Shown: positions 1 to 8,764 of the stretch, one piece after another
Layout of the letters: each line of letters starts with the position of its first letter
Position numbering within the stretch: position 1 is the first letter of the stretch
Assembly: GCF_000215935.2 (NCBI RefSeq)
Contig: NZ_AFNU02000007.1
Location: 1-64,000, forward strand
Length of the DNA: 64,000 nt
Source: Haloplasma contractile SSD-17B
Lineage (GTDB): Bacteria; Bacillota_I; Bacilli_A; Haloplasmatales; Haloplasmataceae
Direction: 5' to 3'
The notes under the pieces: generated by a model
The model's database searches: none
Seen by the model: only the letters and a program-made list of their open reading frames with translations
What the model was told of the DNA's origin: nothing
Made by a program: the position numbers and the translations under genes

Positions 1-51
1 TTAGAACATATAATTATTTGAATTATCAAGTATTAATTGATAGGAACATAT

Positions 52-98
52 AAAAACTGTATTAACAAGCAAATAATGCTTGTTAATACAGTTTTTTC
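52..98 (-). terminator. Rho-independent terminator
   Basis: A near-perfect hairpin with arms of about 19 bases around a short AAT-rich loop, flanked by an A-run on the left and a T-run on the right. It can therefore work in both directions. It lies just past the end of the broken minus-strand gene at 125-675. Confidence 0.8.
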
Positions 99-124
99 TA
101 TTTTAATATACTTTATTTATATGT

Positions 125-675
125 TTAATTTAATTCACCATCACTTTTTGTAATCGAATGAAAGTTCCCAATATTGCCATACTTGTGATTAACATCGTCA
201 TCTGTTATACCTAACTCAGTAAATTTATAATTATTGAAGGTGTAACCTACATCTGAATGATCATCTACTTCTATCGGTATGGTAATAATACGATTAGCGT
301 CGGTCGTTAGAGTCATAGCAGTTAATTGGCCACGATCAACACTAAATACAAAAATATTTTGTTGTTTTGTATCGACGTATAATTAAGTATCATAACCGGT
401 ATGAAGATAAACACTAATGAACTCTAGTTCAATCGTTCCGTACCAGGTTCGGTGAAACTTTCGAACACTAAAATCCATACTATTAGCCTCATTTTCTTTT
501 TTCATACACGTGTAATAAATAATATTATCTATCTGCACTTTTTTACTTCATCATAATGCGCTTCTAGGTATTTATACTCATCTTTAAACTCTATGTATAT
601 AAAGACAAGCATACAAGACCATAATATAACGATCGTTCCTAATTCTAGTATAATTAACCATTTAAATCGATTCAT
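125..675 (-). pseudogene. Broken exported/membrane-anchored protein gene
   Basis: The start at 675 has a GGAGGA ribosome site and opens a reading frame with one N-terminal hydrophobic segment (LGTIVILWSCMLVFIYIEF). That frame stops after 48 codons. Moving by one base at the A-run near 540-547 restores a long frame (KKVQIDNIIYYTCMKKENEA) that runs on until an in-frame TAA at 383-385. After it the same frame continues without a break to the stop at 125. The gene thus carries one frameshift and one nonsense codon. The family is not recognised; the layout suggests a small membrane-anchored extracellular protein. Seen directly: the three frame pieces. Inference: one ancestral gene. Sequencing error in the homopolymer could explain the frameshift but not the stop. 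Confidence 0.7.
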
Positions 676-715
676 AAATTGTCCTCCAAAAAATATCCAG
701 AATAATTCAGAAGAC

Positions 716-1687
716 TTAATTCTCTAAGGATATCACTTCCTTATAGACCTGTTTGACTAACCTTTTTCTATTCTCATACACCCATTTTAATGAATCTAGG
801 TTCTGATGCGTTAAATCACTTTCATCAGTGCTTAGGAAATAAGCACTCATAATGAATTGTATTAAAATCATAATGAGTGGTATACAATCAATTTCTTCTT
901 CTGTAAGTTCATTATGATTGTGATACCCTTTCATTAAATAACTCACATACATCTTCCACTTCTCAATTTTCGTATAGTCTTTATTAAAAACACCTTCTAC
1001 TGCCTCACCTAAAAGAGCTGTACAAGCATAACAAAGATCAAACAAACGTATCCCTTTCACAGATATTTCAAAGTCTAAAAATCCAGATACAACTCCTGCT
1101 TGAAGTAATAAATTGTTTGGATGTAAGTCACGATGAATCAACTGTTTCGGTAAACTCTCATAGATTAATTCATACTGTGTGACATAGTCAATAACTTCTT
1201 GAAGTTTCTCTTCAATGTAATCATGTTCTTCTAATAGTGGAATAGCCCATGCATTCACATCTTTTAGAAAATGCGTTACTTTTGCATCAACAAAATCTGT
1301 AATGATAGCTAATCCCTTATGTAGTTTACTAATCGCCTCTCCATACTTATAAGCCAATCCATTAAGGTCATCAGCTTCATAATGGTTTAATACATGACTT
1401 CCTTCAATGTATTCATATAGACAATATAAATCATTATTAATACTAACAACATCGGTTCCTTGTTTAGTTTTTATAGGACGTGGTACATTTAGTCCTTCAC
1501 CTAGTAAGTACTTAATTAATTTATGCTCTGTTTTTAGACTTTCCATATTAGACTTATGTTCACTATCTTTTTTTAATTTAAGGATATATACATGATCTTC
1601 AGTTTCAATTAACGATACCTTCGTATTTAAAGTTTTACATTCCACTAAGTTACCGATATCCCAATTCTCTAAGACTGTTTTATTCAT
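716..1687 (-). CDS. Aminoglycoside/choline-kinase-type (APH family) phosphotransferase
   Basis: A 323-residue protein of the APH/homoserine kinase II/CotS kinase fold. The catalytic loop LIHRDLHPNNLL (HxDxxxxN) and the metal-binding FLDFEIS (Asp of the DFG equivalent) are both present, so it is probably active. The N-terminal lobe carries an alternating hydrophobic strand pattern. The true substrate cannot be read from the sequence; small alcohols, amino acids or sugars are typical for the family. It is a paralogue of the protein at 47250-48164. The ATG has no convincing ribosome site, and an in-frame TGA directly upstream rules out a longer protein. A 15-codon upstream ORF overlaps its start (see findings). 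Confidence 0.8.
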   Translation of the reverse strand: MNKTVLENWDIGNLVECKTLNTKVSLIETEDHVYILKLKKDSEHKSNMESLKTEHKLIKYLLGEGLNVPRPIKTKQGTDVVSINNDLYCLYEYIEGSHVLNHYEADDLNGLAYKYGEAISKLHKGLAIITDFVDAKVTHFLKDVNAWAIPLLEEHDYIEEKLQEVIDYVTQYELIYESLPKQLIHRDLHPNNLLLQAGVVSGFLDFEISVKGIRLFDLCYACTALLGEAVEGVFNKDYTKIEKWKMYVSYLMKGYHNHNELTEEEIDCIPLIMILIQFIMSAYFLSTDESDLTHQNLDSLKWVYENRKRLVKQVYKEVISLEN

Positions 1688-1933
1688 AAAAAATCAGTAT
1701 GACCTGAGCCAACTGCAACCCTACCTTCCATGATATCTTTTAACTTATTACATAATATTTATGCTATAATTCTAGTATAACATCTTTTTTATAGATGCTA
1801 GTTTAAAATTTTACAAAAAAATTGAATTACTTGATAATATTTTCGTTTTTTTAGAATACAATACTATGTATTGCAAACTTCATCTATACGACTGTCCAAT
1901 AAATCTAGTTATACGAGAAAGGATTTGACCATC

Positions 1934-2551
1934 ATGAATGGACCGGCTTATACCATTAAATCAAAGCGCGTACTTATGAGATGCCTGCAACCAGAAGATG
2001 CAGAACCATTAAAACAAGCAATTGATGAGAGTTTAGACCATTTAAAGAGATGGATGAAGTGGGCTAAATACGAACCTGAACCACTTGATTTTAAGCTTGA
2101 ACGTATTCGTAGATATCGTGCTAAGTTTGATTTAGACCAACAATATACTTACGGAATCTTTCTAAAAGATACAAAAAAGCTTATTGGTATTACACGCTTG
2201 ACAAGTAAGCATTTTAATGGAGATTTTGAAGTTGGTTATTGGATTCATAAGGATTTTTTAAATAATGGATATTGTACCGAGGCAATTCAAGCTATTGTTA
2301 AAGCGGCTTTTACCATCAATGAGGTAGAACGACTTGAAATACATTGTGACCCTATTAACACTTCTAGTAAGCGCATACCCGAGAAACTTGGGTTTATGAA
2401 TGAGGGAATTATTCGAAAGTCTGAACTCTCAAAGGATGGGTTACGCGAACAGAGTATGGTATGGTCTATGTTTATTGAGGAATACCATAACTCGATCATA
2501 AAAGAGTGTTATATTGAAGCATATGATGCACTTAATCGCAAATTATTATAA
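1934..2551 (+). CDS. GNAT family N-acetyltransferase (RimJ/RimL type)
   Basis: A 205-residue single-domain acyltransferase. The opening TIKSKRVLMRCLQPEDAEPL, the central FEVGYWIHKDFLNNGYCTEA and the late RLEIHCDPINTSSKRIPEKL are the strand-helix signature of RimJ/RimL-like acetyltransferases, which acetylate protein N-termini or small amines with acetyl-CoA. The start at 1934 is preferred over an in-frame ATG at 1871 because GAAAGG lies upstream at workable spacing and the family begins at the strand TIKSKRVLMR. The gene is monocistronic, convergent with the next gene, and ends at a strong hairpin terminator. The substrate is unknown. Confidence 0.85.
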   Translation: MNGPAYTIKSKRVLMRCLQPEDAEPLKQAIDESLDHLKRWMKWAKYEPEPLDFKLERIRRYRAKFDLDQQYTYGIFLKDTKKLIGITRLTSKHFNGDFEVGYWIHKDFLNNGYCTEAIQAIVKAAFTINEVERLEIHCDPINTSSKRIPEKLGFMNEGIIRKSELSKDGLREQSMVWSMFIEEYHNSIIKECYIEAYDALNRKLL

Positions 2552-2579
2552 ATATGATAAAAAACTTAACTATATAGTC

Positions 2580-2612
2580 AAAAAAGGATGCATACTCGCA
2601 TCCTTTTTTGAT
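2580..2612. terminator. Bidirectional terminator
   Basis: The hairpin AAAAAAGGATGC-loop-GCATCCTTTTTT lies between the convergent genes ending at 2551 (+) and 2620 (-), with A- and T-runs on both sides. Confidence 0.9.
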
Positions 2613-2619
2613 GTACCTA

Positions 2620-3027
2620 CTAATATAAATAAATTCCCATTAATACAAAGATTGCTGCTAGTATTAACACAACTGTATTCAATATAACCATTCGTTTTGA
2701 ATCATATAGTACATATTTTGCAAACCGTCTGAATGCCTCATAATTTAGAATTAGTGTGAATCCTTTTAGTAATGTAACTGTTAGAATTGTTGCTATAATC
2801 CATCCATACTCTAAAGATGACACATAGACTTTGTACCATGTATAAAAGGCAAGTCCTATTGAAAGTAAAACGACAATATAAATCCATTTCGGTTGTTTCT
2901 CAGTATATGCCTTATTCATTTCCCATCTAATCCATGCATCTTTGCAAAACAGCATTAGAATACGTGTTAGCACTGCAACAATGGCTAAGACATAACATAA
3001 ACCGCTAAAATAATTTAGGTTTTCCAT
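2620..3027 (-). CDS. Four-helix membrane protein, unknown function
   Basis: A 135-residue protein with four predicted transmembrane segments (about residues 8-26, 48-65, 73-93, 112-133) joined by short charged loops. No catalytic motif was recognised. GAAGGAGAG lies about 13 bases before the ATG, slightly long but usable. It is monocistronic, with its terminator shared with the convergent acetyltransferase gene. Only membrane location can be stated. Confidence 0.65.
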   Translation of the reverse strand: MENLNYFSGLCYVLAIVAVLTRILMLFCKDAWIRWEMNKAYTEKQPKWIYIVVLLSIGLAFYTWYKVYVSSLEYGWIIATILTVTLLKGFTLILNYEAFRRFAKYVLYDSKRMVILNTVVLILAAIFVLMGIYLY

Positions 3028-3276
3028 TAATAATTCGATTCTCTCCTTCCACTCATACAGGATCGAAACCGTTAATCAATATATGTCTTATTAAATCATA
3101 TTCTATTAAAACCTAATTATTACTAATAATCCCCACAGCCAGCATTAAAATAGGAAAATTCGACTCTAGTACCAAGTGCTAATTAATTACCATGACTTTG
3201 ACTCAAGTGTACAATTTTAAATTAGATATTGCTGCTTATATGAATCTTAATTGAACGTTTATTTTCTTTAATAACT

Positions 3277-3315
3277 AAAAAAAGCTAATTATATGTTCAC
3301 TTAATTAGCTTTTTT
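3277..3315 (-). terminator. Rho-independent terminator
   Basis: The stem AAAGCTAATTA/TAATTAGCTTT with a T-run on the minus strand immediately follows the gene ending at 3315. Confidence 0.85.
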
Positions 3316-4574
3316 CATTCAATCAAACGCGATATAAACAGTTGTTTTGAGTCATCCTGTATAATAAACATTCCTTCAACGAGATACTCCTTACCAATTA
3401 ATAATTGACTTTTATTGATATCGTCGCTTAATATTGCACTTGCAGTACCAGTATCATCATTAAGAACATAGAGTGAGGTTCCATCTTGGTCTTTAACAAT
3501 GTTCAATACTTTCACTCGTAAGCGAACCACTTTATTTCTATCAACCTGTTTAATCGACGCAAGTGTATCAACAACCGTGGCTTCATCAACATCTTGCGGG
3601 CCGTTATTCAAAGCGATAAAGATTATGAAAACAACGAGTATAGTCAGAGTTCCTTTCATAAAATTCAACTTAAAAAGATGCTCTTTATTTCGTTTAATCC
3701 TTTGCAAGACATTGCTAAAATAGCGATGTTCTCGTACTAAATCATCTAAGTGATTTGATCCCTGTCTTTTTTTACTTTCAAAAGTAATTAGCCGTTCCTG
3801 TCCCGCATCTGTTGATGTACACGTGTTCGCTTCCTCTATTTCTTTTGTTAACAATTGTTGACTAGTACGCTCTTTATAACATCTCTTCTCTAGTTCTACC
3901 AGTTCATCTTCCACAACTTGCTTACTTGTTTTTTGTTGCTTTGGTAAATGTATGAATTTATGACCTAGTTCTAGAGAGTCAAGTAACTTTTTAATATGCT
4001 CGTGCTGTAAAGATGTGATTGAAACATTTTCATCAGTTCTATACAATTTAGATTTTAAAATACTGGGTAATAATAAGTCAGAATCAAATAGATGATGTTC
4101 ATAAAACATGGATTTACTCTTATACGACCAATCATTTAAGTAGTTCGTCTCGATTTGTTCCTTCAAAACGTTAGGAAAAATAACAAGCGTTTCAATTGGA
4201 ATACCACTTAATGAGAAATCTTCTGTTTCTAATAATTTAGATAATTCTTTTTTAACCCCTCGTATATGGTCAGATGGTTTATATATTTTATTATTCTCAA
4301 GTTCAATTAAGCCATTTAGACAAACCCCCAAGACATGTTCAAAATTAATCGAATGAATCTTGATGATACGTATTCCAAAATTAGGACTATAAAGAATAAA
4401 TTCTAATTCCTGCTTATTGATTACAGGATGACAAAGAATCATCAGCTCTTCATCATCAATCATGATTAATTGATTCAATATTTTTTGCTCAGTTGTGATT
4501 TGACGACAACTCGTTTTATGCTTCGCTAATTTAATACTCTCTTCATATATTTGTCTATTTTTAATGGTTTTCAA
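3315..4574 (-). CDS. NERD-like N-terminal domain, TM segment and OB-fold-like C-terminus
   Basis: A 419-residue protein starting with TTG at 4574; AGGAGGTGA six bases upstream decides the start. Residues about 30-190 resemble the nuclease-related (NERD) domain: strands, the block NKIYKPSDHIRGVKKELSKL and the strand ETLVIFPN. The charged region 215-285 may form helices. One transmembrane helix lies at about 308-325 (GTLTILVVFIIFIAL). The last 90 residues (VVRLRVKVLNIV, GTSLYVLNDDTGTASAIL, YLVEGMF) have the strand pattern of an OB fold of the nucleic-acid-binding type. This suggests a membrane-tethered nucleic-acid-related protein, but the NERD catalytic residues were not proven. It stands alone with its own terminator. 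Confidence 0.55.
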   Translation of the reverse strand: MKTIKNRQIYEESIKLAKHKTSCRQITTEQKILNQLIMIDDEELMILCHPVINKQELEFILYSPNFGIRIIKIHSINFEHVLGVCLNGLIELENNKIYKPSDHIRGVKKELSKLLETEDFSLSGIPIETLVIFPNVLKEQIETNYLNDWSYKSKSMFYEHHLFDSDLLLPSILKSKLYRTDENVSITSLQHEHIKKLLDSLELGHKFIHLPKQQKTSKQVVEDELVELEKRCYKERTSQQLLTKEIEEANTCTSTDAGQERLITFESKKRQGSNHLDDLVREHRYFSNVLQRIKRNKEHLFKLNFMKGTLTILVVFIIFIALNNGPQDVDEATVVDTLASIKQVDRNKVVRLRVKVLNIVKDQDGTSLYVLNDDTGTASAILSDDINKSQLLIGKEYLVEGMFIIQDDSKQLFISRLIE

Positions 4575-4727
4575 ACTAGGTCACCTCCTACTTATACGTT
4601 TTGTTATTTGTATTATGGTAAATCCTGTTACATTTTATTTACCTAATTGTATAGGAAGTGACTTTTTCCGTTCAATTGTTGACAAATCTAGTTTTTAATA
4701 CACTTATTGTTAAGGCATTATAACAAT

Positions 4728-4775
4728 AAGAATCCTTTCCTAAGACTCATCATACTCTTAAGAAAGGGTTTTAGA
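4728..4775 (-). terminator. Hairpin, possible second terminator
   Basis: The arms CCTTTCCTAAG and CTTAAGAAAGG form an 11-bp stem with one G-U pair, and a T-rich tail follows on the minus strand. It lies between the terminator at 4806-4851 and the gene starting at 4574, so it may be a back-up terminator or a leader element of that gene. Confidence 0.45.
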
Positions 4776-4805
4776 ATACTTTGATTAAGGTATTTCACAT
4801 TGTAT

Positions 4806-4851
4806 AAAAAAAGCGCATGAAAATATGAAAATTTTCATGCGCATAAAAAAT
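4806..4851 (-). terminator. Rho-independent terminator
   Basis: The stem GCGCATGAAAAT/ATTTTCATGCGC is flanked by A- and T-runs, about 90 bases after the gene ending at 4941. Confidence 0.85.
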
Positions 4852-4940
4852 CCTATAAGATGCTCAATTTTGGGATATAAGTTATTTAATTTCAACTTAC
4901 TTTTATCTAAGAGTGACTTCTTATATAGATATATCGTCAA

Positions 4941-5231
4941 TTATTTTTTCTTTAACACTTGGATTGTTAGCCTTGTTAGTAAAATAAAGACGATATAAAC
5001 ACATAACGCAATCATTGGTAGTTTATACTGTCTCATTATACTACCACTAAATGGTTCAACCACACACGTTACTAAAGATATTATAAACAATAGTAATAAG
5101 GTCACTATTACTACGATGTAATGGCTGATTGAGTTTTTATACCCTTGTACGAATACTCGAGAAATGACCACCGGAATGGTAAGAGCCACAATTACAAGAA
5201 TAGCAAAAATGAATTCATTTAAATAAATAAT
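4941..5231 (-). CDS. Small three-helix membrane protein, possible ATT start
   Basis: The conservative frame from GTG at 5189 codes 82 residues with two clear transmembrane helices, but no ribosome site precedes that GTG and it cuts the first helix short. In the same frame, AGAGGTG lies a few bases before the ATT codons at 5231 and 5228. Starting there completes an N-terminal helix (LNEFIFAILVIVALTIPVV). I therefore give the longer frame and flag the non-AUG start as inference. The function is unknown. The next gene upstream, ending at 5444, has the same start problem. There is a terminator downstream at 4806-4851. Confidence 0.5.
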   Translation of the reverse strand: MIYLNEFIFAILVIVALTIPVVISRVFVQGYKNSISHYIVVIVTLLLLFIISLVTCVVEPFSGSIMRQYKLPMIALCVYIVFILLTRLTIQVLKKK

Positions 5232-5443
5232 AAAATCACCTCTAAAGGACCTGTAATGGATTATTACTGGTCAACAATGATCCACCTTATAATCCCTCAT
5301 TGAGCATCTCTATATAAATACTATCACGAAAAATAATTTCCTCCAAAATATATGCTACTTATCTACGCTATAAATTGGAAGTTTGAGGTGATTTTAACTA
5401 GCTGTTAAACATTAAATTTTTATTTCTTCTAGACTAAACCAAA

Positions 5444-5848
5444 TTAGCTTAAGTAATGTATGAGTAAAGAACCAGTAGCAATTATGATAAACGTCCAGAA
5501 AAATAGATCAATTGTACGCTCTGCCGTATCCATTTTATCATTCTTATGCCGTGATTCATGTTTACTACTACTTTTTTGCTTATAGTAATAGGGAAGGTCT
5601 GCTGTAAACAAGGCAGTCATAAAAATAGCTAAAAAGAAACTAATGACCACGTAAGATAACCAGTAAACACCAAATAGTGGCTCTCCTATAGGAGTGATCC
5701 AGACTCCAATCATCCAAGTTCCAATTGCTAAAAAGATGAAAAACATGAATAGTGAATAATCAAATTTACGTCTATAAAAACCTCTAGCAAAAACTAATGT
5801 AATGATTGTAGTAATTAGAAAAACAAATAATAAATCAAGTACAAAGAT
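5444..5848 (-). CDS. Four-helix membrane protein, possible ATC start
   Basis: The frame is open from TTG at 5896, but that codon has no ribosome site. A perfect AAGGAGG lies inside the frame, eight bases before the ATC at 5846-5848. The protein from there (134 residues) begins directly with a helix, FVLDLLFVFLITTIITLVF. Three more transmembrane segments follow (about 28-47, 58-80 and 112-130), with a charged Lys/Ser/His-rich loop before the last. The motif GVWITPIGEPLFGVYWLSY between helices 2 and 3 looks conserved and recalls short bacterial membrane proteins of unknown role. The non-AUG start is inference; coding itself is likely. Confidence 0.5.
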   Translation of the reverse strand: MFVLDLLFVFLITTIITLVFARGFYRRKFDYSLFMFFIFLAIGTWMIGVWITPIGEPLFGVYWLSYVVISFFLAIFMTALFTADLPYYYKQKSSSKHESRHKNDKMDTAERTIDLFFWTFIIIATGSLLIHYLS

Positions 5849-5947
5849 AAATAAAACCTCCTTAGTATTTTTTAATAAATTATCAAACAAATGCAATTAG
5901 ATAATTGCTTTAAGTATTTTACGTTTTTAAACTTTGTTTTCTTCGGC

Positions 5948-6316
5948 TTAATAGATCTTTTGAAAGTTTCCTTTAGCATCGTGAATCATTGTTTTAATTG
6001 GTTCTTTTTCTGTCATTTCTTTCAAATGATTCATCGCCTCTTCCTTCGTATCAAATGTGAAACTTGCGCGTTTAGCATGTTCCTTTTTAATGACCCATTT
6101 ACCATCATTAAAAACCAAGTGATGTGTGATTTCATGACCAAAAGGGCGATTATGTGTCGCTGCAAAATCCTTTGCTTGCTTGATAGCGATCGGGATTGCC
6201 TGGCTTTCATCATAACCTTCATCAATCATTGCGTTCACAATTTCGATAGCCTTTTTCCGAATCTTTGACGATAGATTTTTCATCGTATTTGGATAATTGT
6301 CCTCTGAATAAGGCAC
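5948..6316 (-). CDS. YdaT-like DUF2188 protein
   Basis: A 122-residue soluble protein starting with GTG at 6316 behind AAGGAGTGAG. Residues 1-55 (MPYSEDNYPNTMKNLSSKIR, then an IANAM-type helix) match the YdaT N-terminal part. Residues 60-120 carry the DUF2188 pattern HLVFNDGKWVIKKEHAKRAS followed by FDTKEEA and a final IHDAKGNFQKIY. B. subtilis YdaT belongs to this group and is poorly characterised; general stress association is only suggested for relatives. Monocistronic. Confidence 0.8.
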   Translation of the reverse strand: MPYSEDNYPNTMKNLSSKIRKKAIEIVNAMIDEGYDESQAIPIAIKQAKDFAATHNRPFGHEITHHLVFNDGKWVIKKEHAKRASFTFDTKEEAMNHLKEMTEKEPIKTMIHDAKGNFQKIY

Positions 6317-6532
6317 CTACTCACTCCTTTCATATAAACTATTCACGACTTGTAATGTTCTAATATAAGCGTAACATGTAAAAAAGCGAGTTGTCAAAGA
6401 ATCTGTTTGTGATTCTAATATTGTTATATTTAGATATCGTTGGTTAGAGCATTAAATCGATACACTATAAATATGTTTTTTTAAATATTTTGTCGTGCAT
6501 ATTTTAAGAATTAAAGATACACCGCTATATAA

Positions 6533-6577
6533 CAAAAAGCGAAGCAATTAGTTAACAAATGCCTCGCTCTTTATTTT
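6533..6577 (-). terminator. Rho-independent terminator
   Basis: The stem AGCGAAGCA/TGCCTCGCT (one G-U pair) is followed on the minus strand by a T-containing tail. It closes the zwf operon after its last gene at 6592. Confidence 0.7.
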
Positions 6578-6591
6578 GTTCTTAATCCTTC

Positions 6592-7212
6592 TTAATCCTC
6601 AATTAAAATCGCTCGCGTTGGAGCTGCTTCTACATGATCTAGTTTAAGTGGCATTGCATATAACGTATACTCACCCGCTTCAACATCTTTTAATCTCAGA
6701 CCTTCAATAATCATAATTCCTTTACCTAGTAAGTTTTTATGCGTTTCGTGACCAGGTTGACTTCGTTCAATACCTAGTGCATCAATTCCAACTCCTAATA
6801 TTCCTAGATCCGCTAGGTATTCTGCTCCCGACTGTTCTAAAAATACAAATTTAAAATTAAATTCCTCTTCATAGGAGTTCTTTGTTTTTAATAATAGGAC
6901 ATCATCCTTGTTAATATCAAATTTAACAAGATCCTCTTTCGAAATTTTATCGTCAATCATTGTCAAATCAATGACCTTACACTTCCTAATAAAGTTTTCG
7001 AGAGGATATGCGTCCATCGTATCGCCATTCTCAATCATATGAAGAGGCGCATCGATATGGGTACCTGTATGCATATCGAGTGTGACAGTTGTCTCGTAAT
7101 GGTTTGCATTTGAGAAATCGGCACGCACATCAAATTTTGGTTTCTTATCTTCTATATTTTTATAGGTAATGATCTGTTCATTTATATTCATTGATATATC
7201 ATAAATTTTCAA
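6592..7212 (-). CDS. Cyclase-family metal-dependent hydrolase
   Basis: A 206-residue protein of the cyclase/kynurenine-formamidase family. The metal-binding signature HTGTHIDAPLH lies at about residues 48-58, and a second conserved segment, GIERSQPGHETHKNLL, follows later. TTG at 7212 is the start because AGGAGGTGATAAT sits directly before it; the longer open frame has no ribosome site. The family hydrolyses cyclic or amide bonds using Zn or Mn. It is the third gene after gnd and zwf with 56 bases between, and no 6-phosphogluconolactonase gene is seen. A lactonase-like role in this operon is therefore possible but unproven. Confidence 0.8.
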   Translation of the reverse strand: MKIYDISMNINEQIITYKNIEDKKPKFDVRADFSNANHYETTVTLDMHTGTHIDAPLHMIENGDTMDAYPLENFIRKCKVIDLTMIDDKISKEDLVKFDINKDDVLLLKTKNSYEEEFNFKFVFLEQSGAEYLADLGILGVGIDALGIERSQPGHETHKNLLGKGIMIIEGLRLKDVEAGEYTLYAMPLKLDHVEAAPTRAILIED

Positions 7213-7267
7213 ATTATCACCTCCTAATAAACAAGTGAAGTTTATATTTCCATTCAATTAAATTTCA

Positions 7268-8740
7268 TTATACTTCTAACCATTTACGATCTTCTTCGTC
7301 TAATAAATCTAGAGCCTCTTTGGGTCCCCATGTTCCCGATTTATAGTTCGGAAATTGAGGGCGATCGTTCTTCCATGCTTCAATAATCCCATCGACATAT
7401 TTCCACGATGCTGATACTTCATCCCATCTTGCGAATAAAGTAGCATCACCTCGCATGACATCATATAGTAATCGTTCATATGCTTCAGGAGAGTTAATTC
7501 CTACTTGACAGTTTTGACAGAAATCCATATGAACAGGAGCTATTTTCTTTCGAGTACCTGGCTCTTTTGCATTAAACTGTAAAAATACACCCTCCATGGG
7601 TTGAACTCGAATAACAAGCGTATTCGGTAGTAACTCGTCCTCATTAAAATACAGACGATCCTCTTCTAGTTTGAATTGTATGATCACTTCTGTTGATTTT
7701 TTCGGCATTTTCTTACCAGTACGAATATAAAATGGTACACCAGCCCAGCGCGCATTTTCAACTTCAGCTTTTAGAGCTACATAGGTTTCCGTTTCGGAAT
7801 CTTTAGCTACGCGTTCTTCTTCTCGATATCCTTTTTCATTGTTATTTGCACCATATTGTCCACGCACAACATTCTCTTTAACCTCTTCTTCGCTTAACTC
7901 TTTTAAGGCGTTAATAACTTTTACTTTTTCATCACGAATGGTATTCGGATCTAAATTAGATGGCTTATCCATTGCAATTAAGCTTAATAATTGAAGCATA
8001 TGGCTTTGAATCATATCGCGCATTGCTCCGCTTTTTTCATAATATCCACCACGTGAACCAACTCCAACAGTTTCACATGAAGTGATTTGCACGTTATCGA
8101 TATATCGATTATTCCATAGCGGTTCAAATAACATATTCGCAAAACGAATCACCATTATGTTTTGAAGCATTTCTTTTCCCAGGTAATGGTCGATACGATA
8201 GGTATTTTCTTCTTTGAACACATTTACAATTTTCGTGTTCAGTTCTTCAGCAGATTCTAGGTTACGACCAAATGGTTTTTCAATGACAACGCGTTGCCAA
8301 GTGTTCTTAATATGATTTATTCCTGCTCGATCTAAATTTTCCACAATATTACCAAAGAATTCAGGCGCTACAGCTAAGTAGTAAATGCGATTCCCACCTG
8401 TATTATGTTTCGTGTCAATCCCTTTTAAATACGGAGCTAGCTCATTGTACGCCTCTGCATTTGTAAAATCTAGCTTTTTATAATAAATTCTGTCCTTAAC
8501 TTTATTCCATATTGCTTCATCTAGTTTAAAGCGCGAAAAGTCCTTAATGCCCTCATATTTTTTGTTACGATAATCCTCATCTGTTAAATCTCGTCTGCCA
8601 ATAGCCACTACTGCGAAGTTCTTAGGCAGTAACCCTTCTACCTCTAGATTGTAAATGGCTGGTATTAACTTACGATGTGTTAAGTCCCCCGTACCTCCAA
8701 ATACAACCATTGTGCAGGATAAATCTTCTATTGGTTTCAA
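7268..8740 (-). CDS. zwf: Glucose-6-phosphate 1-dehydrogenase
   Basis: A full-length 490-residue enzyme that oxidises glucose-6-phosphate to 6-phosphoglucono-lactone, the first step of the oxidative pentose phosphate pathway. The Rossmann fingerprint FGGTGDLTHRKLIPAIYNL is near the N-terminus. EKPFG lies at about residues 154-158 and the substrate-binding/catalytic RIDHYLGKE at about 182-190. The TTG at 8740 is the likely start, since AGAAGGTGAT lies six bases upstream; the GTG at 8749 overlaps that site. It sits 15 codon-lengths or less after gnd in the same direction, so the two are co-transcribed. Confidence 0.96.
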   Translation of the reverse strand: MKPIEDLSCTMVVFGGTGDLTHRKLIPAIYNLEVEGLLPKNFAVVAIGRRDLTDEDYRNKKYEGIKDFSRFKLDEAIWNKVKDRIYYKKLDFTNAEAYNELAPYLKGIDTKHNTGGNRIYYLAVAPEFFGNIVENLDRAGINHIKNTWQRVVIEKPFGRNLESAEELNTKIVNVFKEENTYRIDHYLGKEMLQNIMVIRFANMLFEPLWNNRYIDNVQITSCETVGVGSRGGYYEKSGAMRDMIQSHMLQLLSLIAMDKPSNLDPNTIRDEKVKVINALKELSEEEVKENVVRGQYGANNNEKGYREEERVAKDSETETYVALKAEVENARWAGVPFYIRTGKKMPKKSTEVIIQFKLEEDRLYFNEDELLPNTLVIRVQPMEGVFLQFNAKEPGTRKKIAPVHMDFCQNCQVGINSPEAYERLLYDVMRGDATLFARWDEVSASWKYVDGIIEAWKNDRPQFPNYKSGTWGPKEALDLLDEEDRKWLEV

Positions 8741-8764
8741 ATCAATCACCTTCTTTCACGTTTG

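Noticed and set aside
5891-6268. Plus-strand 125-codon frame opposite the YdaT-like gene
   Set aside because: Opposite a gene with a recognised family match; composition (Phe, Cys, Ile rich) is typical of antisense reading.
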